64,000 nt of DNA from Pseudorhodoferax soli (GTDB taxonomy: Bacteria > Pseudomonadota > Gammaproteobacteria > Burkholderiales > Burkholderiaceae_C). This document shows positions 36,777 to 44,844 of the stretch, piece after piece. The translations under genes and the position numbers were made by a program. Positions within the stretch are counted from its first letter, which is position 1. The number at the start of each line of letters is the position of its first letter. The DNA is taken from positions 1 to 64,000 of the forward strand of contig NZ_QPJK01000010.1 in assembly GCF_003337555.1 (NCBI RefSeq), read 5' to 3'. Under the pieces are notes generated by a model that saw only the letters and a list, made by a program, of their open reading frames with translations, did not search any database and was not told the origin of the DNA.

Positions 36777-37673
36777 TCAGGCGCCGCGTGCGGGAACCAG
36801 TGCCTGCAGGGCCGCAACGTCGAGCGCGGGCACCTGCGCCGCATCGGCAACGCCCAGCCGCTGCCACAGGCGCACGGCATCGTCGTGCACGCCGTCGTTC
36901 CAGCCAGCCTCGGGCACCGCGGCCAGGCGGGCTGCCAGCAGTGCATGCTCGGCCTCCAGCGCCTGCAGGCTCACAGGCCGGGACTGGCGCAGCGCCGCGA
37001 TGGCGGCCGCGCGGAAGGCCTGCACGTCGTCCTCCACCAGCGCATCGCAGTCGCCGGTCAGCCAGCGGTGCTTGCCGCCGCTGGTGCGCCAGACCAGCGC
37101 GCGGTCGCGCGCGTCGTACTCGTCCACGCCGTGCGAGGCCTCGATGACCTCCGGGCCGGACATGGCCAGCCGGCCCACGTCGCTCATGACGATGTGGTCG
37201 GCGCAGCGCGCCACGATGCCCATGCCGCCGAAGCAGCCGTTGGCGCCGCCGATCAAGACCACCACCGGGATGCCGGCCGCGCGCACGTCGAGCACGGCGC
37301 GCATGACTTCGGACACCGCGATCAGGCCGGCGTTGGCCTCGTGCAGCCGCACACCACCCGATTCGGCCAGCAACAGCACCGCGGCCGGTCGGTCGCGCAG
37401 CGCGCGCTGGAGCAGGCCCACGAGCTTGGCACCGTGCACCTCGCCGACACCGCCACCCATGAACGCACCTTCCTGCGCGGCGACGAACACGGCCTGCCCG
37501 TCCAGCAGCGCGCGGCCGATGGCCACGCCGTCGTCGAAGGCCGAGGGCACGCCCAGCTGCGCCAGGTGCGGGCTGGTCAGCCGCTCGGCCGGCGGCAGCC
37601 ATTCGTGGAAGCTGCCGGCGTCCAGCAGCAGCGCCAGGCGCTCACGCGCCGAGCATTCGGCGTAGCTGATCAT
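36777..37673 (-). CDS. mdcD: Malonate decarboxylase beta subunit MdcD
   Basis: 298 residues of the carboxyltransferase fold. Typical blocks are YAECSARERLALLLDAGSF, QEGAFMGGGVGEVHGAKL, LLLAESGGVRLHEANAGL and MSGPEVIEASHGVDEYD. It forms the decarboxylase core with MdcE. It overlaps mdcC by ATGA. The next gene downstream is not mdcE but the lipoprotein hydrolase. Confidence 0.93.
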   Translation of the reverse strand: MISYAECSARERLALLLDAGSFHEWLPPAERLTSPHLAQLGVPSAFDDGVAIGRALLDGQAVFVAAQEGAFMGGGVGEVHGAKLVGLLQRALRDRPAAVLLLAESGGVRLHEANAGLIAVSEVMRAVLDVRAAGIPVVVLIGGANGCFGGMGIVARCADHIVMSDVGRLAMSGPEVIEASHGVDEYDARDRALVWRTSGGKHRWLTGDCDALVEDDVQAFRAAAIAALRQSRPVSLQALEAEHALLAARLAAVPEAGWNDGVHDDAVRLWQRLGVADAAQVPALDVAALQALVPARGA

Positions 37674-38005
37674 GGCCGCACCCCCTTGGGCAGTTCGGCC
37701 ACGGCCTGGTCCAGCCGCAGGCTGACCACGGCGGGCGTGGCGCCCATGTCGTTGACGGACACGCGCAGGCCGGCCAGGCCATGGCGGGCGTGGAAGTCGT
37801 CCATCACGGCCTGCCAGATCGGTGCGAAGCCGCGCGCCGAGGTTTCCACGCGCACGCTGCAGTCGTCGTTGGGGGTGGCCTCCAGCATCACTTCGAGGTT
37901 GCCGGAGCCGACCACGCCGACCAGCACGGGCGCGAACCTGCCAGCAGCACGGCCGCCAGCGTAGGAAAAGTCCAGGGTTTCGAGCCCTGCGGGGATGTCG
38001 CTCAT
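37670..38005 (-). CDS. mdcC: Malonate decarboxylase acyl carrier protein MdcC (delta subunit)
   Basis: 111 residues. The prosthetic group site is the serine in VVGSGNLEV (Ser34), where MdcG attaches phosphoribosyl-dephospho-CoA rather than phosphopantetheine. The remaining chain (VETSARGFAPIWQAVMDDF, NDMGATPAVVSLRLDQA) matches the MdcC/CitD-like carrier fold. It starts 13 bases after the mdcA stop. Confidence 0.93.
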   Translation of the reverse strand: MSDIPAGLETLDFSYAGGRAAGRFAPVLVGVVGSGNLEVMLEATPNDDCSVRVETSARGFAPIWQAVMDDFHARHGLAGLRVSVNDMGATPAVVSLRLDQAVAELPKGVRP

Positions 38006-38018
38006 GGGATGCCTTTCC

Positions 38019-39701
38019 TTACCAATTGCGGAATCGCTTGGGCGGTTGGTACAGCCCGCCCGACGCGCGCACCAGGTCGCGCATGCTGCGTGCGGCCAGC
38101 AGGTTGCGCGTGGCATCGCGCGGGTCGATGCCCAGGTCCACCGGCCGCTGAATGATCTTGCGGTCGCGCAGGTTCTCCACCATGCGCTTGTCGCGTGCCA
38201 GGCCCACGGCCGTGTAGCCCGCCACGCCGCGGATCGCCTGCTCGCGCTCTTCATCGCTCCTGCACAGCAGCAGGTTGGCGATGCCTTCTTCGGTCAGCAC
38301 GTGGGTCACGTCGTCGCCGTAGACCATGATCGGCGGCAGCGCCATGCCGGCCTGCTCCTGCAGCGTCCAGGCGTCGAGCCGCTCGACGAAGGCCGGCTGC
38401 ATGTGCTCGCGGAAGGTCTCCACCATCTGCACCACGAGCTTTTGCCCGCGCGGCGTGCCGGCCGCGCCGCGCCGGCCCGCGCGCGCCTCGGCCCCGGCCT
38501 TCAGCCAGGCCGGGCTGGCATGGCGCCGGCCGCGTGCGTCAGCGCCCATGTTGGGCGCGCCGCCGAAGCCGGCGATGCGGCCCAGCGTGGCGGTGGAGCT
38601 GTTGCCGTCCAGGTCCATCTGCAGCGTGGAGCCGATGAACAGGTCGCAGGCGTAATGGCCGGCCGCCTGGCAGAACGCGCGGTTGCTGCGCAGGCTGCCG
38701 TCGGGCCCGGTGAAGAACACGTCGGAGCGCGCGCGGATGTAGTCCTCCATGCCCAGCTCGGAGCCGAAGGAATGCACCGATTCGACCCAGCCCGCCTCGA
38801 TGGCCGGGATCAACGCCGGGTGCGGGTTCAGCGCCCAGTGCCTGGCGATCTTGCCCTTCAGGCCCAGCTGCTCGCCGTAGGTGGGCAGCAGCAGCTCGAT
38901 GGCGGCGGTGTCGAAGCCGATGCCGTGGTTCAGCCGCTGCACGCCATAGGCACCGTAGATGCCCTTGATGGCCATCATGGCCATCAACACCTGGATCTCG
39001 CTGATCTGCGCCGGGTCGCGCGTGAACAGCGGCTCGATGAAGTTGGGCGTGGGCGCCTTCACCACGAAGCTGACCCAGTCGGCCGGGATGTCGATGCGCG
39101 GCAGCTTCGTCGTCGCGCCGTCCACCAGCTCGTTGACCTGCGCGATGACGATGCCGCCCGAGAACGCCGTGGCCTCGACGATGGCCGGCGTGTCCTCGGT
39201 GTTCGGGCCGGTGTAGAGGTTGCCCTCGGCATCGGCCGCATGCGCCGCCACCAGCGCCACCTGCGGCGTGAGGTCGATGAAGTAGCGCGCGAACAGTTCC
39301 AGGTAGGTGTGGATGGCGCCGATCTCGATGCCGCCCGCCGAGACCAGCTTGGCCAGCCGCGCGCCCTGCGGACCGGAGAAGCTGAAGTCCAGCTTCGCGG
39401 CGATGCCGTTCTCGAAAAGGTCCAGGTGCTCGGGCAGCGCCAGCACCGACTGCACCATGTGCAGGCCGTGCACGCGCGCCGGGTCCACCTGCACCAGCGC
39501 CTTGGCCAGGAAGTCGGCCTGCTTCTGGTTGTTGCCTTCCAGGCAGACGCGGTCGAAGGGTTCGAGCACGGCCTCCAGCAGCGCGCCGATGGCGCCGGCC
39601 GCGACGTGCTTGCCGGCCAACTGCGGGCCGAGCGCCTGCGCGGCGCGCGCCAGCCGCGCCTGGCGCCGGGTGGTCTTGGTGTTCCAGTTCATGCGGTCCA
39701 T
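38019..39701 (-). CDS. mdcA: Malonate decarboxylase alpha subunit MdcA (acetyl-ACP:malonate ACP transferase)
   Basis: 560 residues, the usual length for MdcA. Features include CLEGNNQKQADFLAKAL near the N-terminus, VNELVDGATTKLPRIDIP, and the YGDDVTHVLTEEGIANLL segment near the C-terminus. It exchanges acetyl for malonyl on the carrier protein. A second ATG at 39692 is a possible alternative start. It begins seven bases after the madM stop, in the same operon. Confidence 0.95.
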   Translation of the reverse strand: MDRMNWNTKTTRRQARLARAAQALGPQLAGKHVAAGAIGALLEAVLEPFDRVCLEGNNQKQADFLAKALVQVDPARVHGLHMVQSVLALPEHLDLFENGIAAKLDFSFSGPQGARLAKLVSAGGIEIGAIHTYLELFARYFIDLTPQVALVAAHAADAEGNLYTGPNTEDTPAIVEATAFSGGIVIAQVNELVDGATTKLPRIDIPADWVSFVVKAPTPNFIEPLFTRDPAQISEIQVLMAMMAIKGIYGAYGVQRLNHGIGFDTAAIELLLPTYGEQLGLKGKIARHWALNPHPALIPAIEAGWVESVHSFGSELGMEDYIRARSDVFFTGPDGSLRSNRAFCQAAGHYACDLFIGSTLQMDLDGNSSTATLGRIAGFGGAPNMGADARGRRHASPAWLKAGAEARAGRRGAAGTPRGQKLVVQMVETFREHMQPAFVERLDAWTLQEQAGMALPPIMVYGDDVTHVLTEEGIANLLLCRSDEEREQAIRGVAGYTAVGLARDKRMVENLRDRKIIQRPVDLGIDPRDATRNLLAARSMRDLVRASGGLYQPPKRFRNW

Positions 39702-39708
39702 GGTCGGT

Positions 39709-40482
39709 TCATCCCAGCAGGGCCTTGGTGGCGAAGAACAGGACCGAGGGGCCCATCAGGCAACCCAGTCCGGTGTAGAAGGTCGAGGTCATCGCGCCAT
39801 AGGGCACCAGCCTGGGGTCGATCGCGGCCAGCGCGCCGCAGACGCCGCTGGTCGTCCCCATCATTCCGCCGAACACCATGGCCGTGCGCGGGTTGTCCAG
39901 GCCGATGCTGCGGGCGAACAAGGGTGCGCCCACCATCACCAGCACCGACTTGACCAGGCCCGCGGCGATGCTCAGCGCGATCAGTTCGGAGCTGGCGCCG
40001 ATGGCGGCGCCGGTCACAGGCCCCACGATGTAGGTGACCGCACCAGCGCCGATGGTGGCCACACTGACCGCATCGGTGTAGCCGAAGGCCAGCGCAACGC
40101 CGGCGCCAACGACAAAGGACAACACCACCCCGAGCAGCAGCGAGACGACGCCGCTGACGCCGCACTTGCGCATGTCGGACAGCGTGGCGCCGTAGGCGGT
40201 GGACACGATGGCGAAGTCGCGCAGCATGGCCCCGCCCAGCAGGCCGACACCGCCGAGCAGCTTGACATCGACGACACCGTTCTTGCCACCGGTGGAAACG
40301 CCCGCCACATAAGCGGCGAGGAGGCCCAGCATGATGGCCAGCGCCGAGCCGTGCAGCCGTCCGCGCGTCAGCTTCGCCGACAACTGGTAGGACAGCCACA
40401 TGGTGGCACCGACCAGCGCGAACGCCGTGAGCAGCCCGTTCTTGACGAGCAGATTGAGCAGCAGGTCGAGGACCGGGCTCAT
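39709..40482 (-). CDS. madM: Malonate transporter subunit MadM
   Basis: 257 residues, strongly hydrophobic with about seven to eight membrane segments; the GLLGGAMLRDFAIVSTAYGA, GPVTGAAIGASSELIALS and FGGMMGTTSGVCGALAAID stretches are typical of MadM. With MadL it imports malonate with sodium or protons. It overlaps madL by ATGA; the start at 40482 gives the family length. Confidence 0.93.
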   Translation of the reverse strand: MSPVLDLLLNLLVKNGLLTAFALVGATMWLSYQLSAKLTRGRLHGSALAIMLGLLAAYVAGVSTGGKNGVVDVKLLGGVGLLGGAMLRDFAIVSTAYGATLSDMRKCGVSGVVSLLLGVVLSFVVGAGVALAFGYTDAVSVATIGAGAVTYIVGPVTGAAIGASSELIALSIAAGLVKSVLVMVGAPLFARSIGLDNPRTAMVFGGMMGTTSGVCGALAAIDPRLVPYGAMTSTFYTGLGCLMGPSVLFFATKALLG

Positions 40483-40889
40483 GCTGCACCGTCGCCAGTC
40501 GGGTGGTCCAGCGCCGCGCGTGCCAGCGTTCGCCGCGCCAGCCCGATCCGGTCGATCACCGGGATCAGGGCGAAGCACACGACGGTGGCCAAGACCCCCG
40601 CGAGAATGGCCATCGGCCCTCCCTTGACGGCGCCGAGCACGTTCTGCTGGGCCGCCATGGCCACCACCACCGGGATGTACATCGCGGTCCAGAACACGAT
40701 GCCCTGCTCGGACTGCGGCACGAAGCGCCCGCTGCGCTTGAGCTTCTCCGTCAGCAACAGCAACAGCAGCATCGCAAAGCCGACGCCGCCCACATTGGCC
40801 TTCACGCCGATGGCCAGCCCCAGCACATCGCCGACCAGCGCACCGAAGAGTGTGCAGATGGCGAGGAGCCCTACCCCGTAAATGATCAT
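40479..40889 (-). CDS. madL: Malonate transporter subunit MadL
   Basis: 136 residues with four hydrophobic segments, beginning MIIYGVGLLAICTLFGALVG and containing VKANVGGVGFAMLLLLLLTE, the MadL pattern. AGGAGA seven bases before the ATG at 40889 supports the start. It is the first gene of the malonate operon, 218 bases downstream of the LysR gene on the same strand. Confidence 0.92.
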   Translation of the reverse strand: MIIYGVGLLAICTLFGALVGDVLGLAIGVKANVGGVGFAMLLLLLLTEKLKRSGRFVPQSEQGIVFWTAMYIPVVVAMAAQQNVLGAVKGGPMAILAGVLATVVCFALIPVIDRIGLARRTLARAALDHPTGDGAA

Positions 40890-40983
40890 TGCGATGTCTC
40901 CTGCCCGCCGCGATGCGGCTTTTTGGTAGGGAACGATGACCGGCTGCGACAGGTTGCGGAGCCGGTGCCTTCCCTGGAGACGA

Positions 40984-41012
40984 ACCTTATCGGGCAGGCC
41001 CGGCCTGATCAA
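40984..41012 (-). promoter_or_regulatory. Candidate promoter of the madL-mdc operon
   Basis: On the minus strand a -35-like TTGATC (41012-41007) and a -10-like TAAGGT (40989-40984) are separated by 17 bases. The weak -10 is what an activator-dependent promoter would show. Transcription would begin near 40977, about 88 bases before the madL ATG. Confidence 0.35.
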
Positions 41013-41029
41013 TTAACACGCCGCATGAA

Positions 41030-41049
41030 CATTTGCACGGGACGAAATG
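41030..41049. promoter_or_regulatory. Candidate LysR-type binding site for the malonate operon
   Basis: CATTT (41030-41034) and AAATG (41045-41049) form perfect inverted arms around ten bases, containing the T-N11-A spacing of LysR boxes. Its centre lies about 62 bases upstream of the predicted start of the madL promoter, the normal place of a LysR recognition site. Confidence 0.45.
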
Positions 41050-41107
41050 ATCGAGGGATAACCCGCAGTGCCGGGGCCGCCGGCCGTGTGGCCGCTGCTG
41101 CGGCCTC

Positions 41108-42022
41108 TCAGAACCGACCGCGTGAGGCGCGGCACACCGCCAACAGCGCCAGCAGGTTGGGGTCGCGCTCGCGCGAGCGCAGGAAACTCAGCGCGATGGT
41201 CTGGCGCACGCGGTAGCGTGCAAGCAATGGCACCAGCCGCACGTTGGGCGGCAACACGGTGCGCATGCGGCCGGGCAGCAGCGTGCAGCCGACGCTGCCG
41301 TCCACCAGGTTCATGAGCGAGAAGATGTCCCCGGTGTGCATGGCGATCTGCGGCGCAAAGCCGGCGATGCGAAACGCCTCGACAAAGCTGTCGTAGGTGG
41401 CGAAGCCTTCGGTCAGGCTGACGAATCGCTCGTCGACGCACGCGCTCAGGTCCACCTCGGGCATCGCTGCGTAGGCCGACTGCGCGGGCGCTGCGAAGAA
41501 GGCCTCGTCCTCGAACATCGGTTCGTACTCGATGTCGGTGGCGGCCACCGGCACGGCCATCAGTGCGGCGTCGATCGCGCCGTCGCGCAGCTTGGCCAGC
41601 AGGTCGGCGTTGGAACCCAGCAGCAGCTCGGTCTGCACGGTGGGGCGGCGCTGCTTCATGCCCAGCACCAGCGCCGGCACGGCGCGGCTGGTCAGCGAGT
41701 ACATCGAGCCGATCCGGACACGGTCGGCCGCGTAGCCGGCGATCTCGCGCGTGGCGCGCACGCCGTCGCCGAGCAGGCGGCGCATCTCGCGTGCCGTCTC
41801 GGCCAGGCGCTGCGCCGCCGGCGTGGGCACCAGGTTGCGCCCTTCCTGGCGGAACAGCACGCAGCGCATCGCCTCCTCCAGCGCGTGCAGCGCGCGGTGC
41901 ACGCTGACCACGCTGGTCTGCAGGCGCTCGGCTGCGCGCGCGAGGTTGCCGGTCTCCATGAAGGCCAGCAGCACCTGCAGCTGGCGCAGCGTGATGTCGT
42001 CGTCGGCGGCGGGGGCGGACAT
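41108..42022 (-). CDS. mdcR: LysR-family regulator, probable malonate-utilisation activator
   Basis: 304 residues: N-terminal winged helix (about 9-68, LRQLQVLLAFMETGNLARAA, TSVVSVHRALHALEE) and a substrate-binding domain from about 95. Its position directly upstream of madL-madM-mdc, on the same strand, and the LysR-like site between them point to the MdcR role of activating malonate genes. The symbol rests on context rather than on a diagnostic residue. Most LysR activators are divergent from their targets; this one is not. Confidence 0.8.
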   Translation of the reverse strand: MSAPAADDDITLRQLQVLLAFMETGNLARAAERLQTSVVSVHRALHALEEAMRCVLFRQEGRNLVPTPAAQRLAETAREMRRLLGDGVRATREIAGYAADRVRIGSMYSLTSRAVPALVLGMKQRRPTVQTELLLGSNADLLAKLRDGAIDAALMAVPVAATDIEYEPMFEDEAFFAAPAQSAYAAMPEVDLSACVDERFVSLTEGFATYDSFVEAFRIAGFAPQIAMHTGDIFSLMNLVDGSVGCTLLPGRMRTVLPPNVRLVPLLARYRVRQTIALSFLRSRERDPNLLALLAVCRASRGRF

Positions 42023-42055
42023 GGGTGGGTGGCGAGGCCGGCGATGGCCGCGGCG

Positions 42056-42376
42056 CTATTCCACCACCACCGCCGTGCCGCTGGCCGAGACCATCAGCAT
42101 GCCGTTGTCGCGGCCCAGCACCTCGTAGTCCAGGTCCACGCCGACGACGGCGTTGGCACCTGCCTCCTGTGCCCGCTCCTGCAGCTCGCGCATCGCGATG
42201 TCGCGCGCGCGCTGCAGTTCGCGCTCGTAGGTGGCCGAGCGGCCGCCGACCAGGTCGCGGATGCCGGCGAACATGTCCTTGAACACATTGGCGCCGAGGA
42301 TGGCCTCGCCCGCGACCACGCCGCAGTAGCGGGTGATGCGCTTGCCCTCGATGGAGGGGGTGGTGGTGATCAGCAT
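42056..42376 (-). CDS. YbjQ-like (UPF0145) protein
   Basis: 106 residues with the UPF0145/YbjQ pattern: [43 protein letters not shown] in pieces, and the C-terminal [16 protein letters not shown]. The family forms small homo-oligomers of unknown role. It starts 13 bases after the amidohydrolase stop and so may be in the sugar operon, though it has no evident metabolic link. Confidence 0.88.
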   Translation of the reverse strand: MLITTTPSIEGKRITRYCGVVAGEAILGANVFKDMFAGIRDLVGGRSATYERELQRARDIAMRELQERAQEAGANAVVGVDLDYEVLGRDNGMLMVSASGTAVVVE

Positions 42377-42389
42377 GCGGTGCTCCGGT

Positions 42390-43208
42390 TCACAGGCCGT
42401 AGGCCTGGCGCGCCGTGGTGTCGAACACAGCGGCCTGGTCTGGCGGCGCAACCCACTGCCGCGCCGCGGCCAGCCACGCATCGTAGCGGCCCGCCAGGTC
42501 CAGCACCGGCCAGTCGCTGCCCCACAGGCAGCGCTGCGGGCCAAAGGCCGCGAGCAGCCAGTGCGCGTGGCGCGCCAGCGCATCCACCGGCGCGCCCGTG
42601 GCGGCCTCGGTCCACAGGCCGGAGAGCTTGCAGAAGGCCGCCGTCTCGTCCGCGAGCGCCTGCAGGCCATCGGTCCACGCGGCCCAGCCTGCGGCGTCGC
42701 CCGGGATGGCAGGCTTGGCGCCGTGGTCTATCACGATGCGCAGGTCCGGATGGCGTTCGGCCAGGCGCAGGATGCGCGGCAGGTGCCGGGGCTGCACCAG
42801 TGCGTCGAACACCAGGCCGCAGCGCGCCATGGCGGCCAGCGCCGGCCGCAGCGCGCGGTCGAGGATCCAGTCCGGATCGGCGATGTCCTGCAGCATGGGC
42901 CGCAGGCCCTTGAGCTTGGGCTGGCGCGCCAGCGTCTCGATGCGCGCGGGTGCGTCCGGGGCCAGCAGGTCGACCCAGCCGACGACGCCCAGCACCGCGG
43001 GCGACCCGGCGGCCTCTTGCAACAGGAACGCGGTCTCGGCCTCGGTCGGCGCGGCCTGCACGAGCACGCCGCCCTGCACGCCGCAGGGTGCGCTCACGGC
43101 ACGCCAGTCGGCAATCCGCACGTCGCGGTGGATGGGGCCGAGCGCGGGCGTGAGCCAGCCGTAGTCGCCGCGGTCCAGCTGCCAGATGTGGAAGTGGGCG
43201 TCGATCAT
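42390..43208 (-). CDS. Amidohydrolase-2 family lactonase, probable L-fuconolactonase
   Basis: 272 residues of the TIM-barrel amidohydrolase family used by sugar-acid lactonases. The metal/active-site marks are DAHFHIW at the N-terminus, IDHGAKP in the middle and WGSDWPV near the C-terminus. It would open the lactone produced by the neighbouring sugar dehydrogenase. It overlaps the aldo/keto reductase gene by ATGA. The adjacent fucose mutarotase gene makes fuconolactone the best guess, but related sugar lactones are possible. Confidence 0.82.
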   Translation of the reverse strand: MIDAHFHIWQLDRGDYGWLTPALGPIHRDVRIADWRAVSAPCGVQGGVLVQAAPTEAETAFLLQEAAGSPAVLGVVGWVDLLAPDAPARIETLARQPKLKGLRPMLQDIADPDWILDRALRPALAAMARCGLVFDALVQPRHLPRILRLAERHPDLRIVIDHGAKPAIPGDAAGWAAWTDGLQALADETAAFCKLSGLWTEAATGAPVDALARHAHWLLAAFGPQRCLWGSDWPVLDLAGRYDAWLAAARQWVAPPDQAAVFDTTARQAYGL

Positions 43209-44221
43209 GGCGTGGGGGCGGTGTCGGGCAACAGGCCCTGGGTGCGCAGCGCCTGCCAGAACGCGGCCGGGATGGGCTGGGCGAGCATGGCCACGCTGTC
43301 CTGCCACTGGGCCACGTCCTGCGCGCCGGCCACCACGATGTCCACCGCCGGGTGGGCCAGCGGAAATTGCAGCGCCGCCGCGCGCAGCGGCACGCCATGC
43401 GCGGCGCAGACCCGCTCGACGGCGGCCGTGCGGTCGACCCAGGCCTGCGGCGCGCGCCCGTAGTCGAAGCGCGGCTCGGTGCCGCCGCCCACGCCCGTGG
43501 CCAGGATGCCGGAATTGAACACGCCCCCGAGCGCGATGCGCACGCCACGCGCCACGCACTGCGGCAGCAGCGCGGGCAGCGCACTGTGGTCGATCAGGCT
43601 GTAGCGGCCCGCCAGCAACAGGCAGTCCAGGTCGGCGCCGGCCAGCACGTCCAGGCAGACCTGCACGTCGTTGACGCCCAGGCCGACCGCGCCGACCAGG
43701 CCTTCGCGCTGCAGTGCGCGCAGCGTGGGCAGGGTCTCGCCCAGCACCTGGGCCAGGACCAGCGGGTAGGCATCGCCATGCGTGGCGGCGTCGCAGTCGT
43801 GCACATAGGCCACGTCGAGCCGGGCCATGCCCAGGCGCTGCAGGCTGTCTTCCACGCTGCGGCGCGTGCCGGCGGCCGAGTAATCCCAATGCTGCGTGAA
43901 CGGCAGCACGTCCACATAGCCGTTCTGCGCGCGTGCGGCCCGGGCATCGGGGCGCAGCACGCGGCCGGCCTTGCTCGACAGCACGAAGCGCGTGCGCGGC
44001 AGCCCACGCAGCGTCTGGCCGAAGCGCTGCTCGGACAGCCCGTTGCCATAGTGCGGCGCGGTGTCGAAGCTGCGGCAGCCGTCCGCCAGCGCGGTGGCCA
44101 GCACGGCCTGGGCTTCGGCATCGGGCACGGCCCGGAACAGATTGCCCAGCGGCGCGCCGCCCAGGCCCAGGCGCAGGCCGTCGGTACAGCCCGGAAAGCG
44201 CGTCGCGTGCGCAGTCGGCAT
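43205..44221 (-). CDS. Aldo/keto reductase, probable L-fucose (D-threo-aldose) dehydrogenase
   Basis: 338 residues. The N-terminal LGLGGAPLGNLF, SFDTAPHYGNGLSE (catalytic Asp and Tyr), the catalytic lysine in SSKAGRVL, and VAYVHDCD belong to the aldo/keto reductase group of D-threo-aldose 1-dehydrogenases that oxidise L-fucose to its lactone with NAD(P). It is divergent from the mutarotase/transporter genes and coupled to the lactonase gene. Confidence 0.83.
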   Translation of the reverse strand: MPTAHATRFPGCTDGLRLGLGGAPLGNLFRAVPDAEAQAVLATALADGCRSFDTAPHYGNGLSEQRFGQTLRGLPRTRFVLSSKAGRVLRPDARAARAQNGYVDVLPFTQHWDYSAAGTRRSVEDSLQRLGMARLDVAYVHDCDAATHGDAYPLVLAQVLGETLPTLRALQREGLVGAVGLGVNDVQVCLDVLAGADLDCLLLAGRYSLIDHSALPALLPQCVARGVRIALGGVFNSGILATGVGGGTEPRFDYGRAPQAWVDRTAAVERVCAAHGVPLRAAALQFPLAHPAVDIVVAGAQDVAQWQDSVAMLAQPIPAAFWQALRTQGLLPDTAPTP

Positions 44222-44258
44222 CGAAAGTCCCTCACAAGAAAAATGTCGCCGACCCTAT

Positions 44259-44274
44259 GACTAACATGTCAGTC
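44259..44274. promoter_or_regulatory. Near-perfect palindrome between the divergent sugar operons
   Basis: GACTAACATGTCAGTC matches its own reverse complement in 14 of 16 positions. It lies in the 112-base gap between the aldo/keto reductase start (44221) and the mutarotase start (44334), where a shared operator is expected. The GntR protein encoded at 44845 is the likely ligand-responsive binder. Confidence 0.45.
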
Positions 44275-44333
44275 CGTCAACAGGGCATGTGCCGATGGGA
44301 GAAGGCCTGCAGGCTGGGCACGATGCGCGGCCC

Positions 44334-44756
44334 ATGCTCAAGAACCTCTCGCCCCTGCTCTCGCCCGACCTGTTGCACGCGCTGGCGTCCATGGGCCATG
44401 GCGACGAGATCGTGCTGGCCGATGCCTTCTTTCCGGCCGCCACGCACGCCCAGCGCCTGATCCGCCTGCCCGGCATTTCCGCCGATGCCGTGCTGGACGC
44501 CGTGTTGTCGCTGTTGCCGCTGGACGATTTCGTGCCGCAGCCGGCCTGCACCATGCAGGTGGTGGGCCGGAGCGACGAGGTGCCGCCGGCCGTCGCGCAG
44601 TTCACCGAGGTGCTGGCCCGGCACGGCGGGGCGGCACCGGGCACGCTGGACCGCTATGCCTTCTACGAGCGCGCGGCCAAGGCCTTCGCCATCGTCGCCA
44701 CGGGCGACACGCGCACCTACGCCAACATCCTGTTGAAGAAGGGCGTGCTCAAGTGA
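44334..44756 (+). CDS. fucU: L-fucose mutarotase FucU (RbsD/FucU family)
   Basis: 140 residues. The N-terminal MLKNLSPLLSPDLLHALASM followed by GHGDEIVLADAFFP (His22, Asp24) and the C-terminal FYERAAKAFAIVATGDTRTY with LKKGVLK are diagnostic of FucU rather than RbsD. It interconverts sugar anomers so that the dehydrogenase receives the correct one. The ATG at 44334 fits the family N-terminus; starts further upstream are open but unneeded. Confidence 0.88.
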   Translation: MLKNLSPLLSPDLLHALASMGHGDEIVLADAFFPAATHAQRLIRLPGISADAVLDAVLSLLPLDDFVPQPACTMQVVGRSDEVPPAVAQFTEVLARHGGAAPGTLDRYAFYERAAKAFAIVATGDTRTYANILLKKGVLK

Positions 44757-44844
44757 GCAAGATCACGAGGCCCCCACGCTCGGTACTGCGTGTCCTTCGC
44801 TGCCACCCGGGGAGGCGCTTCATGCCTTGGGGCGGCCCGGCGGC

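Noticed and set aside
34078-37665. A plus-strand open frame of about 1195 codons
   Set aside because: Antisense to the Bug, lipoprotein hydrolase and mdcD genes, all of which have start signals and family motifs.
42056-42376. YbjQ-like gene as part of sugar catabolism
   Set aside because: It is close behind the lactonase gene, but the family has no known metabolic role; adjacency alone is not enough.
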